A stretch of DNA of 64,000 nt, from positions 162,112,031 through 162,176,030 of the forward strand of contig NC_073693.1 in the NCBI RefSeq assembly GCF_029784155.1, given 5' to 3'. The DNA comes from Uranotaenia lowii (Eukaryota; Arthropoda; Insecta; Diptera; Culicidae). Positions 23,147 to 36,380 of the stretch are shown in pieces. The notes under the pieces were generated by a model. That model saw only the letters and a list, made by a program, of their open reading frames with translations, was not told the origin of the DNA and ran no database searches. A program made the translations under genes and the position numbers. Numbering within the stretch: position 1 is the first letter of the stretch; the number at the start of each line of letters is the position of its first letter.

Positions 23147-24452
23147 AGGGTGACACGGTCAAAATTTGGTCAAGGGAAAACGCGTGTAAATCGATGAAAT
23201 CGTTTATTTAAAAAATCAAATTAAATTTCTTTTTCAAGTTTAATTAGTATAAAATTCAGGAAAAGTATTCAGTTAGGCTTCCGCTTTTCCAAATCCGAAT
23301 TGCCGGGCCTTACGCTTAACCCCTGCCTTCAGATTTTGTACAGCCACCTTGTCCACCTTCTTCTCCGCAGAAAGCCAGTTTGCCTTGAACTGCTGCTCGT
23401 CCTAAGCAGTTTTTTTGGTCTTCTTTAGGTTCCGCTTGACAATAGTCCAGTATTTCTCAATTGGGCGGAGCTCTGGCGTGTTGGGGGGGGGGGGGGGGGT
23501 TCTTGTCCTTGGGAACCACCTGCACGTTGTTGGCGGCGTACCACTCCATGGCCTTTTTACCGTAATGGCAAGATGCCAAATCCGGCCAAAACAGTACGGA
23601 ACAACCGTGTTTCTTCAGGAAAGGCAGCAGACGTTTATTCAAACACTCTTTCACGTAAATTTCTTGGTTGACAGTCCCGGAAGCTATGAAAATGCTGCAT
23701 TTCAAGCCACAGGTACTGATAGCTTGCCAAACCAGATATTTCTTCGCGAACTTTGACAGTTTCATGTGCTTGAAAATATCTGCTACCTTTCCCCTTCCTT
23801 TTGCCATATAAAACTCCTGTCCCGGAAGCTGCTTGTAGTCGGCTTTGACGTAGGTTTCGTCGTCCATTACCACGCAGTCTAACTTCGTCAGCATCGTCGT
23901 GTACAGCCTCCGGAATGGCGCTTTGGCCGTCGTATTTTGTTTATCATCGCGATTTGAAGTAACTACCTTCTTGTAAGTCTATAGTTCGGCTTGTTTTTGG
24001 CTCGATGCACGGTTGTAGACGATACACCCAGCTTATTTGCGGCATCTCGGAGAGAGAGGTTAGGGTTTCGCTTGAAACTACCGGCAACTCTCTTTGTCGT
24101 CTCAGCGGCTTCCGGTTTTCGATTTCTCCGCGATCCAGACTTCCTTGCTGTCGACAAACGTTCCCCAAACACTTTAATTACATTTGTAACGGTTGATTTG
24201 GCAACTTTTAGCGATTTTGCCAGCTTTGCGTGCGAGTAGCTCGGATTTTCGCGATGCGCGAGCAAAATTTTGATACGCTGCTCTTCTTCCTTGGACGGCA
24301 TTTTGACAACTGAAGAGTGAATTCGAAAATCAAAATAGGAGCAACATTCTACACACACAAACCTTCAAAATGAGGGGTGTTCAGTTTTTGAAATGCAAAA
24401 TTGAAAGAAATACGTCAAGTTGATATTGACCAAATTTTGACCGTATCACCCT
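23147..24452 (-). mobile_element. Tc1/mariner DD37E element (1.3 kb)
   Basis: Terminal inverted repeats AGGGTGACACGGTCAAAATT (left) and its near-complement ending GACCGTATCACCCT (right) bracket a single transposase read on the minus strand. The 1306-bp length fits mariner. No TA is visible on the left side because the junction is in an A-run. Confidence 0.9.
23273..24301 (-). pseudogene. DD37E mariner transposase (frameshifted)
   Basis: This is a cut-and-paste transposase. The start ATG at 24301 opens MPSKEEEQRIKILLAHREN. Two helix-turn-helix segments follow (KLAKSLKVAKSTVTNV and SLRDAANKLGVSSTTVHRA). A frameshift near 23985 leads into the catalytic frame (23457-23894): CVVMDDETYV with the first Asp, then VLFWPDLASCHY with the second. 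A run of about 18 C (G on the plus strand, 23482-23499) then shifts the frame before NTPELRPIEKYW, which has the final Glu. Counting from Asp to Glu gives 37 intervening residues. An in-frame TAG at 23402-23404 precedes a basic C-terminus ending GKAEA. Inactive. Confidence 0.9.
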
Positions 24453-24499
24453 TTAATCTGTTACTATTCAATGTTTTTTTTTGGTTTCTAACACACTTA

Positions 24500-25422
24500 G
24501 GGGGAAGTGTTCCTAAATGCGCATGTTGGGTAATATGCGCATACAGCCGATTGACGATATGGCTAAAGATTCATCATATCTAATCAGTGCAGTTTGAGGG
24601 TAATACGCTTTTAACACATGGCATGAAAAAATTAAATTGTTATATAAAGTCGAAAAAATTTGAAAAATCAAACAAGATTTTTGTCAGTTTTGTTATAATA
24701 TATTGAACTTTAATTATTGTGCGTACAGATTCTGTGAACAAAAATTTTAATTGTTTTTCTTTCTCATTCATCTGGAAATCGAAAATTCAACAAATTGAAG
24801 CTTTTGGCAGAGTTGTAAATGATAAGATATTGGAATAACAGACAGGTTCTGAATGCCCATATCAAGGTAGGTTAAATGCCTATATCAAGAAAAATAGATT
24901 GTTCATATAATTTTTTTACTTTCTTTCATTTAAACATTAAATCTACGCTCAAACCACGATCTTACAGCGAAAAAAGAAGAACTTCATAGTGATCTGATAG
25001 AAATACAATATGAACAAAATATTACCATGAAATATGGCCATATGGCATACTTAACTATGTTTCATGCAAAAGAACTAGTGATGGAAAAAATTTCACCAAA
25101 ATTTCAGCCTTAACGTATGCTTAACATCCGTTTCTACCATTTTCAATTAAATAATTTCAAAATATTGCAAGTGTAAATGAAATATAGCTTAAAACATAAA
25201 TATGCGCATTTAGCCCGCCGGTTTCGGAAATCGGCTATTTTGACTTCTTTTATTATAAAATTATTTCCACAAAAACTGTAAGAGATTTTAACAGAAAAAG
25301 TGCTCTAACGTATAGAAAACAGATGTCCGCTCATGTGCATATAGTTTTCAGACTCCTATCTATCGGAATATGGGAAAAAATGAGAGTTTTCCTTAATATG
25401 CGCATATAGCCCGCCTCTCCCC
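24500..25422. mobile_element. TA-flanked MITE, copy 1
   Basis: The left end GGGGGAAGTGTTCCTAAATG and the right end (complement GGGGAGAGGCGGGCTATATG) are flanked by TA (24498-24499 and 25423-25424). Its left end matches the right end of the element at 40547-41461 and vice versa, so the two copies lie in opposite orientation. The body is AT-rich with no transposase. The motif ATGCGCAT(A) recurs near both ends. Confidence 0.8.
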
Positions 25423-25424
25423 TA

Positions 25425-26560
25425 CCTATATTTAAAAAAAAAACTTCACACCTTTCTCGCATCTGACCGTTTCTGTTTCAAGTTCAAACTTGAAACAAAC
25501 CGCAAAGGTCACTGCTGGCCACTGGATCCCAGCACAAAAAGTCTTAAGTATTCCATTGAGGGGTGTTAGAGAACTGCAGTGGTCGAGTGAATTACATCTG
25601 TCATCATTCAACTAAGCTGACTACCGACAAAACCACCAGTCAATTACAGGAAGAAAAAAAGCAACGGAAAATGGCACTGTTCCATCCTCATGTGGAAAAA
25701 TCCTTGCCAGCTCACCCAGCCAGCACCCTTACAGATGTTCGCAAATATACACAAAATTTCTATATTCATCTTGCAAACACTACTGGGAGAGGTCTCTCGT
25801 CAACAACAAGTGTTCGCTCGTTTGGTTGAGGTTGTAAAACTCGAATAATTCCAACACTTTTTTGCCTGTTGATATTCTCAAACAGCTCAGCGTTTGCTCG
25901 CTCGTTGGCGGCGTCGAGAAACAGCCAAGAACATTTGCTTTCACAGCATTGTAAACACCCTCACGAGATGCAATCCTCAACTCAGCTCGCAGCTCAGATG
26001 GTGAAAAAAGGAGACAGGGATGGGGGCACTACGAAAAAAAAGGCACGAACTTGAGAAAACAAAATGCTCCAATCCTCAAAGACAAATACTGCTGGCAGCG
26101 TTTGAGCCGGACGGGGTTTTCACAAGCAAATAAATCATCAATTGTGAGCAGGAATTTCCGCCTTTTGCTTGCTCCGAGCGGTTTTTTTCTTTTCTTTCGG
26201 AGCGCTGAATGAAGCAGACTTTTCACCACTTTCGCTAAGTCGATTGTAATCCTAGCATTCGTTTTCGCACACGTGGCAGCAGCAGCATCAGCGACTCCAC
26301 TTCACTAACGAATCGGGTTTGTTTGAAAAAAGGAAAATCAAAATTTTATCGAGTTGTTAGGATAATTCTGCAGCTCGAGCTTTTGGTCAGCATCCAGTAA
26401 CTGGTCGCAGTGGTTTCGAGTTACGCTTCAAACGGCACTTGCTCTAATCAGAGAAAGGAAAGATTAAAAGTTGATTCAGCCGCTTCGTTTGGATGGAGAG
26501 GGGGATGTGAAGGCCTATAGAGTTGTGAGATGTTAACAACTATTAATTTAAAGTTTTAGA
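25425..26560. other. Unique non-coding sequence
   Basis: Moderate GC, several 60-90 codon ORFs on both strands, none with a known domain. No repeat ends seen. Confidence 0.45.
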
Positions 26561-26569
26561 TCAAGAGCG

Positions 26570-27027
26570 TGAAAGATTTCTCGCTAATTGGATAAATCGA
26601 TCTTTGGATAAATAGAATCGAAGCTGTCCAAAAACGCTTTTTGAAGTTCGCGCTGCGCCACCTGCCTTGGAGGAATCCCAATGAACTACCCGAATACACA
26701 GACCGACGTCGCCTTCTTGGAATGGAAACATTGACGACAAGGAGAATCACAGCTCGTGCGGTTTTTGTCAAAAAACTCCTTGATGGTGGAATCGACTGTC
26801 CGGATCTCCTGTCCTGCGTGAAAATAAACGGGGCACGTATCGTCCGTAACTGTGAATTCCTGCGGATCAACTTCCAGTAAACTCAATTATGCTCAACAAG
26901 AACCCATCCGAGCTCTGTTTCTGGTTTTCAATTGGTTCTACGAGCTGTACGATTTTAATATTTCTACGCAAACCTTCAAATTAAGAATAAGGAACTCTGA
27001 TCTACTGGTTAATTTTATGTTAAACTA
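26570..27027 (+). pseudogene. Non-LTR RT C-terminal fragment (CR1-like)
   Basis: The frame around 26641-26880 reads RIEAVQKRFLKFALRHLPW then RRRLLGMETLTTRRITARAVF, followed by a Cys/Asp segment. This is the conserved C-terminal region after the RT domain of CR1/Kiri-like LINEs. A frameshift near 26880 continues into NYAQQEPIRALFLVFNWFYE and ends at a TAG (27026-27028) overlapping the CTAG that begins the next repeat. RT and endonuclease are absent. The piece at 34955-35715 may be the same family's RT core. Confidence 0.7.
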
Positions 27028-29959
27028 GCTGACCCGGTGTGCTTTGCTACACATTCCAAAAATAAATGTAATTTGTAAAAATTCATTCAAATTTAGATTT
27101 TTGTAAGCTTTTTTTTAAGTCAATTATCATAGTTCAGATCCAACAACTTCGAAATGAGAGCTGCAGTTGGAGTTCCGAATTGCAATTCAAAGATTGTATA
27201 TCTTATTTACTGAAACTTGATCTCTTAATTTGTTTTTCAAGATCTTAAATTTGTACTCTGTTTTTAAAGCTTCATAATGATTTAAATAATGTAAAAATTT
27301 ATGGATTTTTCACCTTTTTTTCCAAAGTGGAAAGTTACGAACTTCCATAAAAAAATTTGTAACATCTTTTTTTGAGGTATGCCAAATATCCATACGCAAA
27401 AAACCCTCTTATAAAATGTGGTCCCTTCTTTGAAAAGCTCTTTATCTTAAACTTACATGGGAGCTCCCCCATCTTTTTCAATTTTGTCCCCCACTACTTG
27501 AAGAAGGTAGGCTGATTAACCCGGCTCAATTTTACATAAATTTCTGATTGAAAGAAAAAGATTCGCATTGTACTTTATGGAGAAAAGCTATAGAAATTTG
27601 AAAAAAAAAACGATGAAAAGGTTTTTTAATAACCATTTTCAAACAGCTTTTTTCAGCATCCTCGCCCTTCGAAGCAGTTTGAATATCTATTTTTTATGCG
27701 CCAAAATTATGTTAAAAAATGTTTCGCCATATGCCAAACTCGTGAACATGAGACATATCAGCTTGAAGTTTTCCCAAAGAGCACTTGCCATGGTATGAAA
27801 ATTATCGATTTTATACAGTGCCAATTTCTGATTTTCTTATAAATTTTTTAAAGCAAAAAATATAAATATTAAAAAAAATCAGTTGCATCACTGAATAAAT
27901 TCTCAGCGTTTTTTTATTTCTCTTTGAAAGTCAAATATTCAAAAAGTAATAGCAAAAACAATTTCTAAGTTAACATTTGTCCTGTATATTGGGGCAAGTG
28001 TAAATGCAAAGTTGAAAGTAATTGCTTTAAAATTGATTTAATACGTACTTCTGTTTGTTTGGTTTATCAAGTTTCATTGATATATGGATATATCTAAAGT
28101 ATTCCTGCAGTATAAATTTATGTTTGTTACTCCACTTTTAACGAATGCTGTTCAAAGCAAATGACCTTCAATACAAAGACAGTTAAAAAATTTTAATACC
28201 CATTTGCGTTTCAACATTCAGAATACCCCTTCTGGTCGATCCAACATATTGAATCATTTTGAAGATGAATTTCTTAAAAGTTCGACGTTTGCCCTAGCCC
28301 CACCGTGTAAGATGACAGGAGGAAATATTATTTTTAACACTTTAAGGGTATACTAAAAATTTCTTATAAAAATTTTGCTTCCAGATGAATATCAGTTCTA
28401 AAGTCTCACTTTTCAAAAAAGAAGCGATTCAAAAGTCTCTTTTATGCAGCCATGTAACAAAAAACACTTTTCCTGTTAAGTACGTACTTGAATTGGTATG
28501 TAAGCAAAAAGTACGATTTTTTTTCAGAATTATTTAGAAACAGAAGCTCCCGTTTTCATTTCTTAATTCGTTTCAGTTGTGTATTTGGGCCGAAGTAAAA
28601 ATTTCTAGAAGAAAACATAATTTTTTATTTTTTTGTAACAGAGAAAAGTTGAACGTTTGAACATGCTCTAGTCTTCCTTGAATGAAAATTATTTCGGAAA
28701 ATGAATTCCCTCACTTTTTATCAATAAAAATAAGTTTATTTCACTGATACCTTTCACTTATGCACACGTCAGTCCTATCTTATCCAATTTAAAGAAAAGG
28801 CTCTTGTTCAGTTCATGTGTCGGATCGGATTTTTTTTTATCTTCTTCAAATTGAAATGGCGCTTGATAAAACTTGTTCATGTTCAACAAAATGTTTCCGA
28901 TCTATCTCTGTAGAAAACATCTTATTCATATTTCCGTTATCAATATGATTCTAAAATAACCTTGTAGGCAAAATGGGTTAAAAAATTGTATGTAAATTCT
29001 ATACTTTCTGTATTTTTTTTTTCAATTTTCCGCAAAGTGTCATACCATTATTTCATTAGCATCAAAACTAAATTTATATTTTTTATACAACAATTGCTAC
29101 CTACATTAACACGAACTATTTTTGAAAATTTTTTAATTGCTTTTGATTCGATTGATAAAATACCAATCCGTGTCACATCTAGGCGTCATTTATTTCCACG
29201 TGTTGTGTACAATTAAGCAAGAAAAAACATATCTAGGTTGCATATCGCCCCCACGTGCATAAGAAATATAGTACTTGGTTGAGAAACAGGCGCCTAATTG
29301 TTAAATTTTTCCAGCGAACAACGAACAGTATGTTTTGGTTACTATCCACTTGCGACGACGTTTGCTTGACCACAGAGACGAAAAACAAACCGCTCAAAGA
29401 ATAGAAAATCTCTAAAAATGGATTCAATGACTTTTCAATTTCAGATTTTTGCAAAAACAATGTATATGTATTATTCGATCGGCAAAATGTCAATCTGGGT
29501 CATATCTAGGCGTCATTCATAACCATATGCTGTACAAATGAGCTAGTAATCAAGTAGAAAAAAAAACACATCAAGGCTTCATATCGCCACCCCTTGCATT
29601 GAAAATATGCTTGGTTGAGAAATACGCGCCAAAATATTCCCACTGATCAATATGCTATGTCATGGTTACTATCCTCTCACGACGTTGGATCGCGACGCCT
29701 CGACCTTGGAGACGAAAAACAAACCGCCCAAAGGAAAAAAAATCTCGAGAAAATGGATGTCATGACTTTAATTTGTTTCGAAAAACTACAAATTTTGTAT
29801 GGAAGCCCTCCCTCCCTTAAGTCGGAGCGGTTTGTAACTATTATAGAAACCATCCCCGGCCCCAAAAACCCTCAGATGCCAAGTTTCACGATGATCGGTT
29901 CAGTAGTTTCCGAGTCTATAGGGAACAGACAGACAGACAAACATTCATTTATATATATA
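27025..29959 (+). repeat. CTAGCTGACC repeat family, copy A (2.9 kb)
   Basis: Begins CTAGCTGACCCGGTGTGCTT and ends AACAGACAGACAGACAAACA followed by a TA-rich run, where copy B starts at once. It is closely similar in order and content to 32040-34940. Short ORFs have no domain. Classification is uncertain: no TIR, no transposase, no poly-A. Confidence 0.85.
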
Positions 29960-31965
29960 CTAGCTGACCCGGTGTGCTTTGCTACACCTTTCAAAATCAA
30001 ATGATATTTTCAGAAATTATAAAAATTTTTGTTGTTTTTTTGGGATTATTTTATATTAAATTATGACGTAATTATTAAGCAACCACTATAAAATGAGAGC
30101 TGCAGCTGGAGTTTCAAATTGCAACACAAAGATAACCATAACTTATATTCTGAATCTTAGTCCATAATTTTGTTTTAAAGATCTGATAATTTTCATCTGT
30201 TTCCTTAAGTTTCGCCCTTAAAAGGAAGGGTCCCAAATTAATCGTTCGCAAACAATCTAACATATAAAATATGGTTGTTTTTGCTTGATATGTTCTGGAT
30301 TTATGCTAAAAAACTGATTAGAGAGCCCCTCCCTGTCCTTCTCTTAACCCCTTGCTGAATGGAGTTCGTGATCTTTAATAATCATACCCATTTTTTTTCG
30401 TTCCCAAAAATCCTCTCATATCAAATATAGTTCCATTGGTTATACTTATCAACCAGCTTTACAACAAAATTTATATGGAGCCTCCTCCTTTCTTCCCCTC
30501 TCAACACTGTAAAGCGTAAGGGTCTATAACAATCGTAGAAACATATCTCGTAACCAAGTACCTTTCCATGCCATATTTGTTTCCATTTGTTGGCTTCGTA
30601 AGCATTAATTGAGAACATATGCTAACAAAATTGTATTGGGCTAGCCTCCCTCCTCCCATGTACCTTCTCACTGAAAGGAGGATGATCATGATAATCATAG
30701 AGTCATACCAAAACGATTTTCCATGTTAAGTTTTGTCCATTTCTCGGATTTCGTAAAATAAAGGTTAAATGTAGGCTTCATTCTTTCCTTCCTGTATTCC
30801 CAATTCCGTTCTCTCCTTTCAATAGAGGAGTGATAACTTAATATTCATAAAAGTATTTTTCGTACTCAAATACTTTTTGATGCCAAATTTGGTTTCATTT
30901 GCTCGATTAATTCTCGAGTTATGCAAATAAAGAATGGAAATCCCCCTTTCTCCCTTTATATCTTTCCGCTAAAAAGATGGGGCTTCAATTTATAATAGAA
31001 ACATTTCTTGTATTAAATACACTCACATGTTAAATAAGGTTCAATTTGCTCGATCAGCTCTCCAGTTATACTGAAAATTGTAAGGGAGACCTTTCCTCCC
31101 CCTATTCATCCACCTCTTTGAAGGATTGACGGATACCAAATATTCATAGAAGCATTTCTCGTACCCAAATATCGTTCCGTGCCAAATTTGATTCCATTTG
31201 CTGTTGTAGTTCTTGAGTTATGCAGTAAAATTGTATGAAATTCCCCTCCCTCTTTCCTTTCTCCCCGCTGGAAGAAGGAAGGGGTCTCAAACAATCATTA
31301 GAACATGTCACGTTCGAAATACCCGTTCATGCCAAGTTTGGTTACAATTGTTTAATTACTTTTTAAGTTATGTTAAAAACTATAAAAGAGGCCCCTCCCC
31401 CCTTTATAACTCCCTACTGGAAAGAGAGAGGGGTTTCAAATAATCATAGAAATACTTTTCGTATCCAAATACCCTCCTATGCCAAATTTGGTTCCATTTG
31501 CTTTATTAGTTTTTGAACTATTTAGAAAAATATGAAAGAGGCCCCTCCCCCTTTCTACTGGAAAGAGGAAGGGGTCTCAAATAATCATTGAAATATTTTT
31601 CATGTCCAAATACCTTCCCTTGCCAAATTTGGATCCAATATCTTGATTAGTTCTCGAGTTATATGAAAAATTGTTAGGTAGCCCCCCTCCCCCCTTCCTA
31701 TCACGCCACTGAAAGGAGGGAGGGGTACCAAATATTCATAGAAATATTCCTCGTTCCCAAATACCACCCAATGCCAAATATGATACCATTTGCTTGATTG
31801 GTTTTCGAGTTATGCAAAAATTTGTCTTTTGTTTGGGAGGTCCCTCCCCCCCTTCATGAGGGAGGGAGGGGTCTCAAACCACAACAGGAACCTTCCCCGG
31901 CCTCCAATACCCCCACCTGCCAAGTTTCACGCAAATCGGTTCAGTAGTTTCCGAGTCTATAGGGA

Positions 31966-32010
<45 letters not shown>

Positions 32011-32039
32011 AATTCATTTTTATATATATAGATAGATAA
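29960..32039 (+). repeat. CTAGCTGACC repeat family, copy B (2.1 kb)
   Basis: Same start and same end as copy A but a different interior. The interior is a degenerate tandem array in which GCCAAATTTGGTTCCATTTG recurs at 30882, 31029, 31181, 31331, 31481, 31622 and 31773 (141-152 bp apart). Each unit also holds a CT/GA-rich CCCCTCCCCC...GGGAGGGGTCTCAAA segment that can fold. It ends in a (GACA)n microsatellite near 31967-32010. Confidence 0.85.
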
Positions 32040-34940
32040 CTAGCTGACCCGGTGTGCTTTGCTACACATTCCAAAAATAAATGTTATTTGTAAAAATTCT
32101 GTCAAATTTAGATCTTGGTTAGCATTTTTTTAAGTCAAACATGATCTCTAAATTTGTTTTTCAAGATCTGAAATTTGTACTCTGTTTTAAAAGCTTCAAA
32201 ATGACTTAAATAATATCAAAATTAATGGATTTCCACCTTTTGTCCAAAGGGGAAAATTACAAACTTCCATAAAAACATTTGTCACATCATTATTTGAGTA
32301 ATGCCAAAAACTCTCTTATAAAATATGGTCCCATCTTTGAAAAGCTCTATATCTTAAACTTACATGGGAGCTCCCCTATCTTTTCCAATTTTGTCACCCA
32401 CTGCTTGAAGAAGGTAGGCTGATTTACTCGGCTCGAGTATACATAAATTTCTAATCGAAAGAAAAAAAATTCGCGTTGTACTTAATGGAGATAGAATTTT
32501 GAAAACCGATCAATAGCTTAAATCGGGACAATTGTTTTGAGTATATTATTCTATTACAAAATAGTATTAATATTCTGTATTATGAGCACTTCCAGCTCCT
32601 GATAAGCTTTAGATGGTGTATTTTTTGAAGTTGAAAAAATAAGCTATAGAAATTTGAAAAAAGCGATGAGAAGGATTTTTAATAACCATTTTCAAACAGC
32701 TATTTTCATCATCCTCGTCCTTCGAAGCAGTTTGAATATCTATCAGTTTTGCGCCAATATTAATTTAAATTTTTTTTCGCCATATCCCAAACTCGTGAAC
32801 ATGAGACATTATAGCTTGATGTTTTCCCAAACAACACTTATCATAGTATGAAAATTATCGATTTTTTACAGTGCAAATTTCTTTTTTTCTAAAAAAAATT
32901 ATAAAAGCAAAAATATAAATATTCAAAAAAAATCAGTTGCATCACTGAAGGAATTCTCAGCGTTTTTTTTTCTCTTTGAAAGTCAAATATTAAAAAATGT
33001 TGGCAAAAACAATTTCTGAGTTAACATATGTCCCGGCAAGTATAAATGCAAAGTTTATTTTCAGATGCGCCAGAGTAATGGAGTTAAAATAGATTTAATA
33101 CGTACTTCTGTTTGTTTGTTTTATCAAGTTTCATTGATATATCTGTAGTATTTCTGCAGTATAAATTTATGTTTGTTACTCCACTTTTAACGAATGCTGT
33201 TCAAAGCAAATGACCTTCATTCCAAAGACATTTAAACATTTTTTAAATCCGCTTCCATTTCAACATTCAGAATACCCCTTCTGATCTTTCCAACATATTG
33301 AATAATTTTGAAGAAGAATTTCTTAAAAGTTAGACGTTTGCCCTTGCTCAACCGTGTAAGTTGACAGGAGGGAATATTGTTTTTAACACTTTAAGGGTAT
33401 ACTAAAAAAATTTCACTTTTCATGTTAAGTACGTACTTGAATTGGTCTGTAAGCAAAAAGTACGATGTTTTTTTTTCAGAATTTTTTAAAATAAAAAGTT
33501 TCTATTTTCATTTCTAAATTCTTTTCAGTTGTGAATTTGGGCCGATGTAACAATGTTTAGAAGAAAACAAAATTATTTTTTTTTGTGTAACATAGAAAAG
33601 TTGAACGTTTGAACATGCTCTAGTGTTTCTTGAATGAAAATTCTTTCGGAAAATTAATACCCTCACTTTTGGTCAATAAAAATCAGTTTATTTCACTGAT
33701 ACCTTTCACTTATGCACACGTCAGTCCTATCTTATCCAATTTAAAGAAAAGGCTCTTGATCAGTTCATGTGTCGGATCGGTTTTTTTTTATCTTCTTTAA
33801 ATTTAAATGGCGCTTGATAAAACTTGTTCATGTTCAACAAAATGTTTCCGATCCATCTCTGTAAAAAACATCTTATTCATATTTCTGTTATCAATATGAT
33901 TCAAAAATAACCTTGTAGGCAAAAAAAGGTATAAAAATTGTATGTAAATTCTTTACAGTTTGTATTTGTTTTTTTTTTTTTCAATTGTCCGCAAGCTGTC
34001 AAACCATTATTCCAATAGCATCAGAACTAAATTTATATTTTTAGACAACAAATGCTACCTACATTAACACGAACTATTTTTGCAAATCTTTCAATTGGTT
34101 TTGTATCGATTGATAAAATACCAATCCGTGTCACATCTAGGCGTCAGTTTTTTCACGTGCTGTGTACAATTAAGCAAGAAAAAACACACCTAGATTGCAT
34201 ATCGCCCCCACGTGCATAAGAAATATAGGTACTTGGTTGAGAAACAGGCGCCTGATTGTTAAAATTTTCCAGCGATCAATGAACATGCTTTGGTATGTTA
34301 CTATGCTTTGGTTACTATCCACTTGTGACGACATTTGCTTGACCATAGAGACGAAAAACAAACACCTCAAAGAAAAGAAAATCTCTAAAAATGGATGCCA
34401 TGACTTTTCAATTTCAGATTTTGGCATAAAAAATGGTATATGTTTTATTCGATCGACAAAATGTCAATCCGGGTCTAATCTAGACGTCATTCATAACCAT
34501 GTGTTGTACAAATGAGCTAGGAATCAAGTAGAAAAAAATCACATCAAGGCTTCATATCGCCACCCCTTGCATTGACAATATGCTTGGTTGAGAAATACGC
34601 GCCAAAATATTCCCACTGATCAGTATGCTATGCCATGGTTACTATCCTCTCACGACGTTGGCCCGCGACGCCTCGACCAAGGAAACGAAAAACAAACCGT
34701 CCAAAGGAAAAAAAAATCTCGAGAAAATAGATGTCATGACTTTAATTTGTTTCGAAAAAATTCAAATTTTGTATGGGAGCCTTCCGTTCCTTAAGTCGGA
34801 TGGGGTTTTAACTATTATAGAAACCATCTCCGGCCCCAAAAACCCTCAGATGCCAATTTTGACGATGATTGGTTCAGTAGATTCCGAGTCTATAGGGAAC
34901 AGACAGACAGACAAACATTCATTTATATATATATATAGAT
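32040..34940 (+). repeat. CTAGCTGACC repeat family, copy A'
   Basis: Colinear with 27025-29959 from CTAGCTGACCCGG to the GACAGACAAACATTCATTTA end, with small indels. An extra segment at about 32490-32640 is absent from copy A but recurs, inverted, near 46670-46740. Confidence 0.85.
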
Positions 34941-35715
34941 AATATCTTCGGCAGTTAAATAATGTAGATTTAAGTACTTCATGGAGACTAAATTGTCAGA
35001 TGGATTGTAGTGAAATAAATGTAAAAAAATGAATGTAAAATTCCATCATGTTTCCTGTCTTCAAAAATGGCGAACGACGAAATGTGAAGCAATATCGAGG
35101 CATTACGAGTTTATCGGCAGGATCCAAGCTTTTTGAAATTGTTGTAAGTCAAGCCCTCTTACGCGCTTCCTCACATTATGTTGCCGCTGAACAGTATGGG
35201 TTTATGCCTGGCAGATCGGTGAGCACCAATCTTTTAGAGTACACTTCGTTTTGTCTGAACCAAATAGAAAGAAAAAAAACAGGTCGATGCTTTATACACC
35301 GATATCAAAGCGGCATTCGATACGATTGATTACGGAATCTTATTCGCTAAGCTAGCTAAGCTCGCTATTCATGACAACATGGTTTCTTGGTTGAATTCAC
35401 TTCTCACCGAGCAGTGTATTAGGATTAATTTTGGTGATAGCATACCATTTCCATTTACTAACCGATCTGGCGTGCTGGCGTTTTTGTTCTGTTTTTCAAC
35501 GACTTGATCGTTAGCTTGAAAATTAGAACCTAAATAGGATATGCTGATGATCTGAAACTATTCGTTCCAGTCGAATCTACTGTCGATTGTGCACACCTTC
35601 AATCTTTACTAGATCACTTTGGTGAATGGTGTAGACTTAATAAGCTATCAGTCGGCGTCTTCAAGTGCTCTGTTATAACATTCCATAGAAAGAAAACGCC
35701 AATTTTATATGATTA
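34941..35715 (+). pseudogene. Non-LTR reverse transcriptase fragment
   Basis: 35048-35278 reads MFPVFKNGERRNVKQYRGIT and then EQYGFMPGRSVSTN (RT blocks 2-3). A frameshift in the A-run near 35272 continues VDALYTDIKAAFDTIDYG with the first catalytic Asp, then INFGDSIPFPFTNRSGV. After further damage comes GYADDLKLFVPV (the YADD box near 35540) and DHFGEWCRLNKLSV. The motif set is that of CR1/Kiri-like LINEs. The fragment stops where copy B' begins at 35716. No endonuclease is present. Confidence 0.8.
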
Positions 35716-36380
35716 CTAGCTGACCCGGTGTGCTTTGCTACACCTTTCAAAATGAAATGACATTTTCCGAAATTATTCAAATTTTTATTGTTTTGTTGGC
35801 ATTATTTTAAATCAAATTATAACATAATGTATAAGCTACCGCTATAAAATGAGAGTGCAGCTGGAGTTCCGAATTGACAAAGATAACTTAAATTAATATT
35901 CTGAATCTTGATCTATCAATACGTTTTAAAGATCTGATAATTTTAATCTGTTTCTTTGAGCTTCGCCCTGAAAAAAGGAAGGTCTCAAATTAATCGTACG
36001 CAAAAAATCTAACTTTTAAAATATGGTTGTTTTTGCTTGATATGTTCTGAATTAATGCTAAAAAACTGATAAGATAGACCTTCTGGCCTTCACTTCATCC
36101 CCTGCAGAATGAAGGTCGAGAGTTTTGAAAATCATACCCATTTTTTTTTTCGTTCCCAAAAATCCTCTCATATCAAATATAGTTCCATTGGTTGATAAGT
36201 TTTTAGGCTTTACAACAAAATTTATATTAAGCCCCTTTTTCTTTCCCTCTCTACACTATAGAGCGTAAGATCTATAACAATCGATGAAACATATCCCGTA
36301 ACGAAGTACCTTTCTATGCCATATTTGTGTCCATTTTTTGGCTTCTGAGAACATATGCTTACAAAATTGTATTGGGCTTA

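Noticed and set aside
31960..32012. (GACA)n run as an independent satellite
   Set aside because: It is the expanded form of the GACAGACA end common to all copies of the family.
27025..35716. Helitron assignment of the CTAGCTGACC family
   Set aside because: On the minus strand copies end CTAG followed by T, as Helitrons can. But no stable 3' hairpin, no 5' TC and no Rep/helicase is visible. Left unclassified.
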